Origin: Portulaca oleracea
Lineage: Eukaryota; Streptophyta; Magnoliopsida; Caryophyllales; Portulacaceae
DNA: 64,000 bases
Direction: 5' to 3'
Assembly (NCBI GenBank): GCA_029582165.1
Contig: CM055886.1
Coordinates: 29,005,169 to 29,069,168, forward strand
This document shows, piece by piece, positions 16,951-28,721 of this stretch. The notes below the pieces were generated by a model that worked only from the letters and a program-made list of their open reading frames with translations, did no database searches and was not told the DNA's origin. The translations under genes were made by a program, and so were the position numbers. Within the stretch, counting starts at the first letter, position 1; each line of letters opens with the position of its first letter.

Positions 16951-17866
16951 AGAAGATTAAGGGCAAACTAGCAAACAAAGTATTAAAGGCTAATACTCCC
17001 TTGTCCCTAAATATTTGACACCAAAACTACTTTTACAAAATCAATAAGTATAAGGAATTGATTCAATTGAATGGAAGTTTCGCACATAACCAAAAATATC
17101 CTTAGAAATGTCATTGGAATGTGGTAAAAACATTATTAATATATAAGGGATAGAATTAATATATTGTTATTGGATTTATAAACATTAAGTAATTTGAATA
17201 ATAAAAAAGGGACGTGAAGTTAGGTAATTTGACAAATAAAAATAAATGAAAGTATGTAGTATGATATTTTGGACGTTAGCCTAGTTAACGTCTGACAAAG
17301 ACTATGCCAAACTCTATTTAATGCTGCGAATACTAATTTATTGAACGCTTAAAAATATAGTAGATAGAGTCTTGACCAACTCAAAATATCAAATGCTACT
17401 CCAAACTTCATTTTTGAATAGCAAAATAAAAAGGGATTGTTATTCGAAAATAATAAAGACAAGGTTGGACAAAGTTAGGTAAAGTAAAGATGAATAAAAT
17501 TAGGAAAGATGTGGAAAAGTTTGGGTAAATGTAAAATTTGAACATGTGATATGATTTTTGAATTAAGGTCGAATTTGTGAATTTACTTTTGGAAAAAAGT
17601 GGGAAAATTTAATTTGGGAGAAAAAGATTGATTTTTAAGATTCTGAAAATTTCATTTGTTTTTCCAGAAAATAATTGAAAATAACATTTCTAATATTAGC
17701 AAAATTGGATTAGAAAGGATGAATTGAGGATGTATATTTTTGGAGCATGATAATTATGCTCATTAATGGGTGGCAACGTAGCATTTTCACCATTCGATTC
17801 CTAACATGCACTCCGTGTCACTTAGTTGAGTGTGGGTGTTGGTTGAAGGATGTTGTTCGGATTAGG

Positions 17867-18010
17867 GGTGTAAAAGAGCCGAGTCGCCCAGGCCCGCGCT
17901 TGGCTCGGTTAGAAAAAGCTTCGCTCAAGCTCGAGTCAAAGCTCATTGAGTTTTCATAATCAAGGCTTGGGTACCGGCTCAGTTCATATATTCGGCCTCA
18001 GGCTCAGCTT
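17867..18010. repeat. GAGCCGAG-type transposon-end fragment
   Basis: Begins TTAGGGGTGTAAAAGAGCCG and continues with CTCG/CGAG-rich sequence (GCTCAAGCTCGAGTC, GGCTCAG). This is a common plant non-autonomous element terminus. I could not find the opposite end. Related fragments are at about 28868-29020 and 53455-53518. Confidence 0.5.
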
Positions 18011-18624
18011 GCGAATATATATATATTTTTTTATTTTTAAAATTGAAAAATCTATAACTTCAAAACAAAATTAACTGAATTCCTAGATAATTATTAAAAT
18101 TAACTAGAAAATAACTTTTTTTTAACAATAAGGGTATAGTCGAGCAAATTAAATATTAGCCTTGAGTTTCATGAAGTTTACCTAGAAAATTAGAGATAAT
18201 TATCAAATTTATGTTCTAATATTGAATTTTAAACATCTAAACTGTAGTGGCTATGGCGAAAATTAAAGAATAAAAAAAAAGAAAGAAAGAGGACGGTTCG
18301 CTGGTGGTCGGAAATGGCTGGGAAACACATCGAAGGACAAGATGACACCGGTTGTTACGGTGGTGGTGCATTAAACTCAGGCAGGCGGCTGGTCTGGTGG
18401 TGGTCGTAGGGTTTATTGGCATCGTTCATGGAAAAAAAAAATTCAAAGAAAAGCGAATTCTCATATATTTTCCTTCAATTACAAATTTTTGCAAATATAA
18501 TTGACATAAATTTCAGATCTTGTAAATTTTGATTAAAATTGATAAAAGTATTTGTATTTTGGGAAAATATGAAAAGAATATTTAGTTTGGAAAAATAGTA
18601 AAATGGGTTAATAACAATACACGA

Positions 18625-19165
18625 GCAAATTAAATATGCTTATTTTGATTATTGTATAGAGGAATACAAGTTGTTTTGAAAAACGGATATTCTTATGAGC
18701 TGATAACAAATAGTTTATAACTGTTGAACTAATGGATATTGTTTTCAGTAACGGATAACTATTTTTGTGATAACAGCTAGCTTATAACTATTGAATGAGC
18801 CATTTAAAACTAAAATATTCGGTAACATTAACCGTTGAGTTACTCATTGAAATAAAATGATAACAAAGAACATGACTATTTTTTTTCCTACCTATCTTCC
18901 TATCATTATTAGGAATATTAGCAAACTAATTTAAATGCACATCAATAAATAGTTTATTGATATAGAATAATGCAATCTTAGAAAGGATAATCTTATTAAC
19001 AATAGACCAAGTATTGTTTCTAATTTACATTGAAAGATAAGATAAAGAATTAAGGGGGACAGGATCATATTGATGATCATTATATGACAAGTCAAAACTC
19101 AGGTGCCTGTAGCATTTGTTACTTTTGTTTGCGGCAAGTTGGTTAGAAAGTCAAGGCCGATTTAG
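18625..19165 (+). repeat. local duplication, copy B
   Basis: Diverged second copy of 16180-16950, same orientation and same block order, shorter by indels. It ends with GCGGCAAGTTGGTTAGAAAG near 19131, matching 16898. Confidence 0.75.
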
Positions 19166-19242
19166 AAAAGCAAATAACAAGGAAAATTTGTTTTTGGTAA
19201 GTTTTGGAAAAAAAAATATTTGTACACATAATGCTAAATTTA

Positions 19243-19611
19243 CTCCCTCCGTTTCTAAATAGGTGTTAATTTGATTAATGTTTTAACCGTTGATTACTCA
19301 CAAATTATAATGAACTAGTCCTAAATCCGTGCGATGCACGGAGTGTAATAAAATAACCGTTTTAAAGGGGAGAATTTATGAATAACTAATCGTCGATATA
19401 AAGTAAACAATACGAAACATTAATGAAATTGTTTAATGGAAAGGTCATAATAAATTGTTAAAAAAAATGTAATAGAGTTTGGTGAAATAAAAAAATTTCC
19501 TATAATGCTAACTAACGTTGACCATCACGAATTTCATGATGCACCTAAACTCGCTATCTACTGAATATTTAAAAATTCAAATATTTAGCTTTGGTATATT
19601 AATAGATACAG

Positions 19612-19674
<63 letters not shown>

Positions 19675-20065
19675 ATTATAGGCAACACCAAAATAATTAC
19701 TGTTATTTGCACCAAAATAAATTAATTCAGAGTACAAAGCAGTCAAGGATTAGTGATTATTTTGGTTTTTTTAATTTTAAAATAAAATCCGGATTGAAAA
19801 TAAAAAAATTGAAAATAGAAAAAAAAAATATAATTATCTACATTGTGATTGGCCAATTCCTCTACAGTCACTCCCGTTCCGTGGCTATATTTCGTGGGAC
19901 CCACAATAATTTCTATTATAATATATAGATTACAATATAAAACTAACACCATCGTAATTTTGAGTATAATATCTTTTAAAAGTGGTAATTATAACTCAGT
20001 ATAATTTGTGAGTTATCAACGGTTAAAGATTAGTCAAATTGACATTCATTTATGGACAAAGGTAG
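19243..20065. mobile_element. Stowaway/mariner-like non-autonomous element with long inverted repeats (823 bp)
   Basis: Starts CTCCCTCCGTTTC, the usual plant Tc1/mariner-type terminus, flanked by TA (19241-19242 and 20066-20067). The left approximately 67 bp and the reverse complement of the right approximately 66 bp align at roughly 80 percent, including TTTAACCGTTGAT and ACTCACAAATTATA shared exactly. No transposase is encoded. Inside are a palindromic CCGTGCGATGCACGG (19327-19341) and an (ATT)n microsatellite, so the middle may itself hold a nested insertion. Confidence 0.75.
19612..19670. repeat. (ATT)n microsatellite
   Basis: About 19 uninterrupted ATT units inside the mariner-like element. 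Expected to be length-polymorphic. Confidence 0.95.
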
Positions 20066-20314
20066 TATATGAATTTTATTTTAAAAACTAAAAAGATTAA
20101 GGAAAACTTTTAGAAGTTAATTTTTTTTGAAAATCATAGGTTTTAAGTTTTTTGAAATCAAAAATCATAGCTAGGTTTTAAGTTTTTCAAATTGGCACCA
20201 GTGGCGTGTGGGTTGGATAGTGGCAACGGTCCTGTAGGGTGCTCGGACACCGGTGGTTATTTCTGAAATTTTCGAATGGTGGTTAGGGTTTGAGCGTCTG
20301 AAGTATTTGGCTTA

Positions 20315-20467
20315 GGCCTCGTTCTTTTATGCGTTAACGTACCCAAACGCAACGTAACTTATCGCAACTCTAACGCAACATAACGCAAATTATCATTACT
20401 TTTTAACTATTTCTACCGCAACTTAACGCAACGCAAACGCAAACGCAACACATAAAAGCACGGGGCC
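20315..20467. mobile_element. Tourist-like MITE (153 bp)
   Basis: Inverted termini GGCCTCGTTCTTTTATGCGT and (reverse complement of the right end) GGCCCCGTGCTTTTATGTGT match at 16 or 17 of 20 positions. The flanks are TTA on both sides (20312-20314 and 20468-20470), the 3-bp target of PIF/Harbinger elements. The interior repeats AACGCAA in both orientations. Confidence 0.8.
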
Positions 20468-20577
20468 TTATTATATTTGAGGGGACGCCGCTCCGGTGGT
20501 AAGGAAGGAGTAATTCTGATGGTGCGATGGTCGGCTAGTGGCGTAGTCACAAGGTATCATCGGTGGTGTGCAATTTA

Positions 20578-20726
20578 TTAGGTGCTCTTGGAGCATGTGC
20601 TCCAGATTTTACAATTGTTCACCCATATGTATTAGGTTGCTCAATCTGATTATTATGATTGTTCACTCTGATTCACATGATTGTTCATTCGCAAATATCT
20701 GGAGCACATGCTCCGAGTGCATCTAA
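20578..20726. mobile_element. foldback MITE (about 149 bp)
   Basis: Left end TTAGGTGCTCTTGGAGCATG and the reverse complement of the right end TTAGATGCACTCGGAGCATG form an approximately 29-bp inverted repeat with three mismatches, containing GGAGCATGTGCTCC. The middle repeats GATTGTTCA-type words. The TSD is unclear (possibly TA), so the superfamily is not assigned. Confidence 0.7.
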
Positions 20727-21118
20727 TATATATTGTCGGTGGTGATGGCTGGCGGTCGCATTGGAGGAGGAGGGGTCTGTGACCTAATTTTCCTGAGATT
20801 TGTTTTTTATTTTTTTTGTATTTTTGTAAGTTGAAAATCTTTTAAATTTAATTTAAGAAATTTCAGAAAATATTCACAAAAATAATGTTTTCGCAAATTT
20901 ATATTTTTTGTATTTATATAAGCTTTAGTAAATTTTAATAAATATTTGCCATCCAAATTAAGAGACATGCTACAAAGGTTAATTCAATAATGAGCATTCA
21001 AAAATATAATAGATAAAGTATTGATAAGATAAAATGCTAAATGCCATTCCAAACACAATTGCGGAACAGTGCCGTAACCACATAGCAAAATTAAGATAGT
21101 TAATGTGCTTATGGTGAT
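20727..21118. other. AT-rich intergenic DNA
   Basis: No gene seen. AT-rich, with a short trace of the 16.2-kb duplication at about 21083-21115. Confidence 0.5.
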
Positions 21119-22161
21119 TAGGAATGACAATGGATCAAAGGCGGATCGGAGCTAGATACCTCCACCTCCATTCCAATTAATAATCGGAGGTGGAGATCCA
21201 TCTCCAAATCTGATTAACCGGAAGAGGGGGTGAACTCCACTTCCAATTATAATTGGGGGTGAAGGTCCTCAGATTATAATTGAGGGTCCCATTTGCATTT
21301 GTATTATTTGTTTATTTATTTCTATTTCTTTACAACATTTTTGTTGTAACGTAATATATCTTTTTTTTGAAAACACATATAACGATTTCATTAATAGCAA
21401 ACCACATGACACTTATAATGAAAATCATGATTAAACAATTGTAGATCTAAAACATAGATATGAAATTCAACTTCCAAATAACTAATATTAATCTTATTGA
21501 CGTTCGACTCTGATTTCTTCGATGACTCTGCATCTTTAGCATTGATGGAGAACCTCACAACCCGTGCTATAGCGATTTGAAAGTCGATCTTCATCTAATG
21601 GTTTAGACCACCCCAACTGAACAAAAACTCTAGAAAAGAGACTAAAAACCCTAAATAAGGGTACAAAAAACTTTTACAAAAAAAGAGACTAACTTTCTTT
21701 GCGTAAACGTAAAACCAAACTAATAATTTTGATAGAAATCAAGCAAAATGATTTGTTACGTAACCAAAAAATAACACCAACAACAAACCTAAATGATTTG
21801 TTACGTAACCAAAAATATATAACAAAAGAACAAAAGTATAACATATCAGAAAAAGTCTCTCAACCGTCAAAATACTGGCAATACACTATTCCTTGAAAAA
21901 ATACTAAGCTTCAAATTTTCCCCTTAATTCTCAAATTTGGTAATATTATAATTTTTCAGATTTTATATGTATTTATTATTCTAATCGGACTTAATCGAAC
22001 CTAATCTGATCGGAGGTGGTCACTTCCATATCCGCTATCGGAGTCGTACATTTTTAACAGGACTTGGATACAAATTTCTTTTGTGGGACTTGGATCGATT
22101 TATTATTCTATTTCAGATATGAGCGGATTTGCTTCGGATTAGGATCTAACTGTCATCCCTA
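21119..22161. mobile_element. hAT-like non-autonomous element (about 1.04 kb)
   Basis: Left terminus TAGGAATGACAATGGATC and right terminus GGATCTAACTGTCATCCCTA are inverted repeats of the TAGGGATGACAAT type seen elsewhere in the window. GGAGGTGGA and CGGAGGTGG words lie near the ends. The 8-bp flanks are only loosely similar (tggtgatt / cggtaatt), so the exact border is uncertain by a base. The middle (21371-21740) carries a block that recurs at 33397. Confidence 0.7.
21371..21740 (+). repeat. interspersed repeat, copy 1
   Basis: Shares a long collinear block with 33397-34110. Shared words include GAACCTCACAAC-like and GAAATTCAACTTCCAAATAA near 21460, TGATTTCTTCGATGACTCTG near 21512, and AACTGAACAAAAACTCT near 21615. 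Function unknown. It contains no convincing ORF. Confidence 0.8.
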
Positions 22162-23829
22162 CGGTAATTTTGTCTAAGCTAGCTTGTTGATGAGTTGTAA
22201 GTACTTGTAACCCCATACGCATGGTTGATGTACTACTTAACTAAGAGTTGAACACCACCCTGGAACTGAATGGATCAACCAAGTGGCAACGTGGGTGCAA
22301 GTAAAGCAACAGTGTATATATTGGGTTGATTGTTATCGTTGGATAATGCAATTAGAGTTAAGACAACCTTTTATCTCCAAAAAGTTTCACTTCACTATCA
22401 ACCGAGTTACGAGACTTAATATCAATGGAGGGGGAGGGAATACAGTTAGGGGAGATAACATCAGTAATGGAGGTGGGAGAAACATCAATGGCAGTAAGTA
22501 CTCAGCAATTCATGAGTTAATTAATTTGTACTTAGCACCAAAGTTATTATTAATCTTGGACTGCCGGTTTTTTTCTTTTTAAAAAATGTTACGGGAGTTT
22601 GCATTTGTACCCAGACGGATACAGGCTAATGCTGGTCGCGGTTATTCAAAAGATCCAAACGATTAACCGGTTATATCGGTTCGGTTTTTACTGTTTTACG
22701 ATTCATTTTCGATGCAGGTTTTTGTTAAACACCCCTACTATTAATGTCTTCCCTACTGTATCTCCTCCTTATCTCAATGCTACATGTAGAACTACTTATA
22801 GCCGCCTCAATATCATTTATGACTCATTTAGTATGTAATGGGAATTTATAATAGGAACTAGAATAAGAATTCATGGTGGGAATTGAAACAGAATAAAAAT
22901 ATGTTTACGAATTCTCAACTTTTTTGTTTATTACGTGATAATCCATAATGGGAATATCTGGTAATCGGATTGAGAATAAGTACGCATCCATTAAAATGCT
23001 CTTAATTAATTTTTGAATGTTTTGGGGTAATATAACTATATAAGTAAAATAGTAAGTATGTTAGTAAATATTGCCTATTGAATTCCCATTATCATCCTTC
23101 CTTAATAATTAGATGAGTTTTTGCATTTTGGATCTTGTAAGATATGAACATTTATTTTCTGAACTCTTGATTTTAATATTTATTTTTGGACTTTAAGGTT
23201 TGTGGGTTGAATAAAAAAGACTTCTGTCATGTTCTTCTTTTTCTTCAAATGTTTGAATTTCTCTCCCGATTGACACCAAACTTTATGACTAAGCTTAAAA
23301 CTAATATTTACGCTATAATCTACCTCTCTAATTAATGTCGGGGCTACTTAGGTCCCAAAATACCCCACGGTTCCTTGGGAATAGTCCAAAGCTTTAGGTC
23401 CAATGGTCAAATACAAATCAATTATAAAGGGAATAATAGGTAAGATGACCATTAGAATAACCATTACAAAATGTATATCCATAACTATAAACATTGCATC
23501 AGGAAGATAGCCAGCAAATAGAAAATAATAGGCAACGACAACCCGAGTTGCAACGGAATAAGAGAGTTGTACCTTATTTTTTCTCAACCCATAAACTTTT
23601 AGGTCCAAAAAATAAAGATTGAAGTCATTGGTCATGAAAATAAATATCTATATCTTACACGTCTTACAAGGTCCAAAATGTAAAAAAACCATAATCCAGT
23701 TCAAAGTTGAGGTCAGTCGGGTCCCAAAGCCACATGGTCCTTGACTCAGATCCAACTCAGGCTTCGGGCGGGGTTCTCCGACCTTGGCCTTGACCCAACG
23801 GGTCGCGGGTCATGCCATCGGGTCACGCT
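22162..23829. other. intergenic DNA
   Basis: No gene I can support. Around 22615-22740 is a fragment with CGGTTCGGTTTTTACTG and a terminus AAACACCCCTACTA, resembling the right end of a hAT-like element. Around 22840-22990 are AATGGGAAT-type repeated words. 23340-23640 shows no recognisable protein. Confidence 0.5.
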
Positions 23830-24436
23830 AGGGATGACAATGGGTCGGGTCTAGCTGGATTCAGACCCAGACTCGCCAATTTTTTTTGGACCCAGACCCG
23901 ATCTGGGACACGGCGGGCCCTAAACACTCAGACCTGTATACTAATAATTATTCTATTTAAATATACTTGTTTTCAACTGAATAAAAACATGTACTTCAAT
24001 ATACGAAGCTACGAGCGATGTTCAATATAAAAACATTACAAACGACTTGATAAAAATATATGGAAACAACACGCCACTCACATTAATGTTGTTGAATGTT
24101 TCATGGCTCATAAAAGTGACTTTGATAAAATCAACATGTTCACAATTTAAGAAGGAGAACAGAGACCATCAATAGCAGTAATATTGATGTCAATCTCAAC
24201 AAATGTATTACATTATACCACTAACTAGTAACTACACTAGAATTTTTATTTTTAGAAAATATATATTATTGACAGATCCATGGATCCGTGCTTAGACTCG
24301 GACCTAGACCCACCAATTTTTCGGTGGACCACCCCCAACAAAGACCCAATGAGTCCAAAAATTTTTAACCCATAATCGCCTATGTGGGTCGGGTTTGACG
24401 GGTCTGGGACGCGTCCAAAACCCGCTGCCATCCCTA
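23830..24436. mobile_element. hAT-like non-autonomous element (607 bp)
   Basis: AGGGATGACAATGGGTCGGG at the left and CCCGCTGCCATCCCTA at the right. A perfect 8-bp direct repeat GTCACGCT flanks it (23822-23829 and 24437-24444). Subterminal sequence is rich in GGGTC/GACCC, and the interior is AT-rich and non-coding. Confidence 0.9.
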
Positions 24437-24793
24437 GTCACGCTACCCTACAATTAGGAACTTAATATCTATTATTCTATCCATTTTCATTGAAAAATTC
24501 ATAAAATTTTAAGTTTTCATTACACGGGTCTTCCAATAAAATTCCAAGTTCAAAACAGAAAAAAAAAATATGTCAAGGCGAAGTAAAACACCAAACATTT
24601 AGTATCTAATTAATTGCTGCTTGATTACAACCATATTATCAAAAAAAAAGTTATTTTCTAACACAAATTTTAGTATGAGACCATTTGACATAAACTTATC
24701 GTAAGACAAAATCCCCATCGAGTGACCTTTTTAATATTCTCCTATGATTAATTAACAAGTGATATTAGGGTGACGTTTTAATATGAATGTGAC
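24437..24793. other. AT-rich intergenic DNA
   Basis: Nothing recognisable between two hAT-like elements. Confidence 0.5.
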
Positions 24794-25296
24794 TAGACCT
24801 GTCAATTCGGTCGGGCGGGCGGGTTTCGGGTCGGTCGTAATCGGGTTTGGATAAATACGGGTCGGGTGTATTTCGGGTTCGGATAAATATGGGCGATGTA
24901 TTTCGGTTTCGGGACAAACCAACAGGTTATGATTACGACCTTTTTCCGTTTTTTCTTTTTAAAAAATGATCTCTAAATGCTACTTTTTTTATACAATATA
25001 CAATAATAAAATATGATTATCTTCTAGTAACGATAGATTATTGTTACTATTTTAACTTAAATTAGAGAAATAACAAATAAATAAGCTACGCTTATAGTTT
25101 AATAGTTAAAATTTTCAATGAAAAGTCACAAATTTTAATAAAGTTAAACTTAAAAAGTTAATTTTTCGGACTAATGGGCGGGTCGGTTGACCCGCTAATT
25201 TTCGGGTTCGGTGTATTTTGAGTTTAATTGGAAAAAGCGTGTTCAAAACCCAGAAAATTCAGGCGGGTTCAGGTCGGTCAGAAATTGTCAGGTCTA
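24794..25296. mobile_element. hAT-like non-autonomous element (503 bp)
   Basis: Termini TAGACCTGTCAATTC and GAAATTGTCAGGTCTA are inverted repeats. The 8-bp flanks AATGTGAC (24786-24793) and AATGAGAC (25297-25304) match at 7 of 8 positions. Subterminal GGGCGGG/GGTCGG words recur as in the other members. No coding capacity. Confidence 0.88.
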
Positions 25297-25939
25297 AATG
25301 AGACTAATAATTTATCAGGGTATGACTTTTATTAGAGTCAACCTAAATAAATTATTAGTCACCTTTATATTTATAAATAGTCAACACAAAATTATTAATC
25401 ATATGATAAATTTATGGTGAGATGATCTTATATAAGAATTACCTTATTCTAATTAAGTTGCATAAATTATTAAGAATTTACTTGATTTTGGGTTTGAATT
25501 GATTTGGAAAACTACAAATAAAAAAAAATCTAGTTGAGCCAAGTTTCGAGAGCAATATTAACAAAGTCTGTGCTCAAGCATCGACTTTGCAGGCTCAGGT
25601 CGTTACAAGTTACAACCCATGGTAAAAAAACGAAGGTGATCGAGCCCAGGTTTACGGTGCATTGTGCGCCCGTGGCTTCTTCCTCTTTTAGTTTTTTTTT
25701 TTTTTTTGATAGAACTCTTTTAGTTTTTTAAATAAATATAATAAAGTTTCTTATTTAATTTAACATTTTAATATATTTTGAGTTTGAGTTTGAATTTCTA
25801 GTCCAATTTAGTTACGTTTTTCATTTATTTGTTTTTATTTTAATTTTTTATGTAATTTTTGTTATATTCCTTTTATTATTTTGTAATTTAATTTTTTTCT
25901 ATACTTTTATGTTGATTCTCAATAAAAATAATTTATGAC
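25297..25939. other. AT-rich intergenic DNA
   Basis: No gene seen. It includes a T-run (25692-25707) and TTTAATTT-rich sequence. Confidence 0.5.
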
Positions 25940-26342
25940 CATTATAGCATAGATTTATGAGCATTTATGTTACAAATTGAATGTTTAGAAAGATATACAC
26001 CAATGCTCATATGTACATCGGTATATGAATGTTCATAAACCAGTAGATGAATGCTCATAACATCTAACACAAATGCTCATAACCTCCAATACGAATGCTC
26101 ATAACCTTATGTGTTATTAAAATGCTTATAAACTAGTATATGAATTTTCATAAACCAGTAGATGTCATAACCTGCAACACCAGTGCTCATAATCTGCATT
26201 TTTATTACAATGTTCATAAACTAATATATAAATGCTCATAAACCTAAATTACAATGCTCATAAATCATGGCCAGGGCCCAGTACATATATGAATGTTCAT
26301 AAATATATCTCATGCAATGTTTATAATTTGTAACGTGAATGC
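25940..26342 (+). repeat. degenerate ATGCTCATAA minisatellite, left part
   Basis: The core ATG(C/T)TCATAA recurs about every 20-30 bp with variable spacers, roughly fifteen times. The array is interrupted by the solo LTR at 26343-27048 and resumes for a few units at 27049-27110 (gtgcttataaatc, aatgttcaaaaac). Function unknown. Confidence 0.75.
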
Positions 26343-27048
26343 TGTTGAAAAAAATGGGTATAGCGGTCTCTCTCACAAGATAGGGGATCACTTAGGTAGC
26401 TAGGAGTCCAGGGTAAACCCGTCTCCCATTAAGACTTATTCACTAGACCGCGAATAGACTCAAGGGTAAAACCGAATCTCTTGTAAGCAAAGTTACAAGA
26501 TCTCTCAAGGACTCTCAATAATGTTGCTGTAGTTCAACACTTTAGGAGTGTCTTGAAGCACTCTAGAAGAAGAAGAAGAGGTTGTAGTGGTGTGTTTGAA
26601 TGAGTAAAACCAGCCACTGTTTATAGGATTCATGGAGCATTCAAATCCATCATTCTTACCAAAGAAAGAAGCATGATCTTAGGGATTTGTCTATGGATCA
26701 TTATGGGATATATAATCTTGACTGATTTCTCAGTCAATGATAATCCCAAACAATGATCCATTAGATAAATCTTGAGGCATAATTTAAGGGATTACGCATT
26801 TAAACCTGACTGGGCATCAAACGGGTCGTGGTGGCTCACCACGATCCATGTTGATCTCAACACGGTCCGTGGTGATCCACCACGATCCGTGTTAGACCAG
26901 TGTAGTTTTATCTTGCTCTTTGGACCCCAACACGACCCGTGTCAAGCCAGACAAGGTCCGCGTTGGGTCCATATTTCTTATTTAGCTCCTCTTTGACCTT
27001 CCGGTCAATTTATACTTTTATGTCCTTAACTCTTGAAATACTCCAATA
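26343..27048 (-). mobile_element. solo LTR, probable copia, family S copy 1 (706 bp)
   Basis: Starts TGTTGAAAAAAATGGG and ends TACTCCAATA. The flanking 5-mers AATGC (26338-26342) and AGTGC (27049-27053) match at 4 of 5 positions. A TATA box (CCTATAAACAG) is on the minus strand near 26616-26626. It is collinear with 28019-28721, including GGATTTTC/GGACTCTC words and the ACTCTTGAAAT-type end. It contains palindromic CACGGTCCGTG at 26861-26871. Confidence 0.78.
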
Positions 27049-28018
27049 AGTGCTTATAAATCTATACTATAATGTTCAAAAACTTTAACCATAATGATCA
27101 CAAACATATTAAAATTTTATAGTCAAGGTCAAAAGTCTTACAATGAATATAATCAATTTCTTTTATGACAATATTAAAATTTTAGAAATTAATGTTTAAT
27201 TATGGGTGGGGAACAAGTATAGGATAGAAAAAGGGAAAGATAGAAAACTTTATTGTTGAGGCCATCGTGAAGACTGAAGAGTCATAAGCAGTATTGCCAA
27301 AAGCTCTTACAAAAATATGTGTTTTAAGGTGTCAAATAGTATATAAGGAGTAGTGATATCCGTAGTCATAGCTATTAGCTTGTAGTCATGAATTGATAGC
27401 TTTTTGGATTAGCTGTTTGGCTTAGCTGATTGCAGGAAAAGTGTTTGGTAAAGTAGCTTTTTGTGAAAAACTACCTCAAAAAGCTTTATCAAGTAGCTTT
27501 TTGAAAACTAGCTTTTTAGGTCCAAAAAGCTAATATGAAAAGCTATTTACCAAACACCTCAAGTAGCTTTTTAACCTTGGTCAAAAAGTTAAAAGCTATC
27601 AAAAAGCTAAAAGCTACCCAAAAAGTTGGGTAGCCAAACACCCCCTATATATTATTCCTAAAGAACAAAGATTTCTTTTTCTCCTTCCTTTTTTTTAAGC
27701 GGGGTCACAATACCACACGTAAACCACCTTGACTCTATCCTTATTTAGGAATAACAACAATAATTAGGAAAGATTTAGTAAAAAAATATAATGATATAAA
27801 AGTTGAAACATATGACAAACATACAAATCTTTATCTTTATCGATTTGAGGCAATGGGATGGACAGTTTCGGGTTTGGGTTGGGTTGAACCCGTTAGATTC
27901 TGGGGTCTTAATTTCAAGTTCTAAACCTAGAATTTTTGAGCTAGTTTAGGTCGGATCAAGGCCAATAAAATTCGATATAGTTCCTATATAATGCAAGGCA
28001 TAGATGAGACGTTTAAAC
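27049..28018. other. intergenic DNA with a foldback repeat
   Basis: No gene seen. 27380-27655 is packed with AGCTTTTT / AAAAAGCT in both orientations and ends with GGGTAGCCAAACACCCCCTA. This looks like a MITE of the AAAAGCTA class, although the left end is not clear. A related partial sequence lies at 40045-40165. 27855-27990 has GGGTTGGGTTGAACCCG, a hAT-like end fragment. Confidence 0.5.
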
Positions 28019-28721
28019 TGTTAGAGAAAGGAGACTTTAGACTCACATACATGATATCAACTTTATGGATAGTGTTTATTTAGGTAATAGAGAGTTGCAG
28101 TCTTGTAGATAACTAAAACTTTCTCAAGAATCAAAGGTAAATTTCTATTTCTTGTGAATAATGGGACAAACTTTCTCAAGGATTTTCAAAGAGGTTGTTG
28201 CAGTCAATACATTTTAGAATGTGTTAAAAACACTCTAGATAATTTGAGAGGAGAAGAGGATGATTGGGAGAGGAGCACTGAATAACCAACTATTTACAGA
28301 GGAAGAGAGGAACCAGATGATCAAATCATTTCTTTTCATGAGGCCTCATCCATGACATTATCCTCGAGCATAATCCATGAAGTCAAGCTTGACCAGACTC
28401 AAGTCAAATTAGAATATCATTAATGCGGCTTAATCCAAGGGCATAAAATTCGGAAATCAAACAAAGTGTAGTCTACACTCTAACAAGGGTCGTTCAACCA
28501 AAACGGTCTATATTACTGTATAGGAGTCAACACAACCCGTATTAACCCGATCAACAAAAGTTGTTCTTCCATCCTTCAACACGGTCCGTGTTGGTTAGAA
28601 CATGGCCCATATTAATCCACACAAATGCGTCTGGATTTATGAAGACCTCCCCAGTAAACGTTAAACTTGTTTGCCATTTCTCAACTCACTTTATCCCTTT
28701 TACTTTTGAAATTTTCCAACG
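28019..28721 (-). mobile_element. solo LTR, family S copy 2 (703 bp)
   Basis: Starts TGTTAGAGAAAGG and ends ATTTTCCAACG. The flanking 5-mers TAAAC (28014-28018) and CAAAC (28722-28726) match at 4 of 5 positions. Same orientation and overall layout as the LTR at 26343. Carries AACACGGTCCGTGTT at 28578-28592. No internal retrotransposon sequence lies between the two LTRs, so these are two separate insertions rather than one element. Confidence 0.75.

Larger units (their letters stand above)
16116..19242. other. AT-rich intergenic DNA downstream of GCP1
   Basis: No gene seen. The first part is GCP1 3'UTR and flank. Within it lie two diverged copies of a local duplication (about 16180-16950 and 18625-19165), many TTTGGTAA-type short repeats at 16390-16570, and a GC-rich transposon-end fragment at 17867-18010. 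Confidence 0.6.

Noticed and set aside
19518..19928. 136-codon frame with a poly-Tyr run
   Set aside because: It is the (ATT)n microsatellite read in one frame.
25940..27110. CRISPR-like array
   Set aside because: The repeats are degenerate, spacers are not of constant size, and the context is plant nuclear DNA; it is a minisatellite.
27049..28018. A retrotransposon body between the two family S LTRs
   Set aside because: No primer-binding site or coding remnants, and each LTR has its own flanking duplication.
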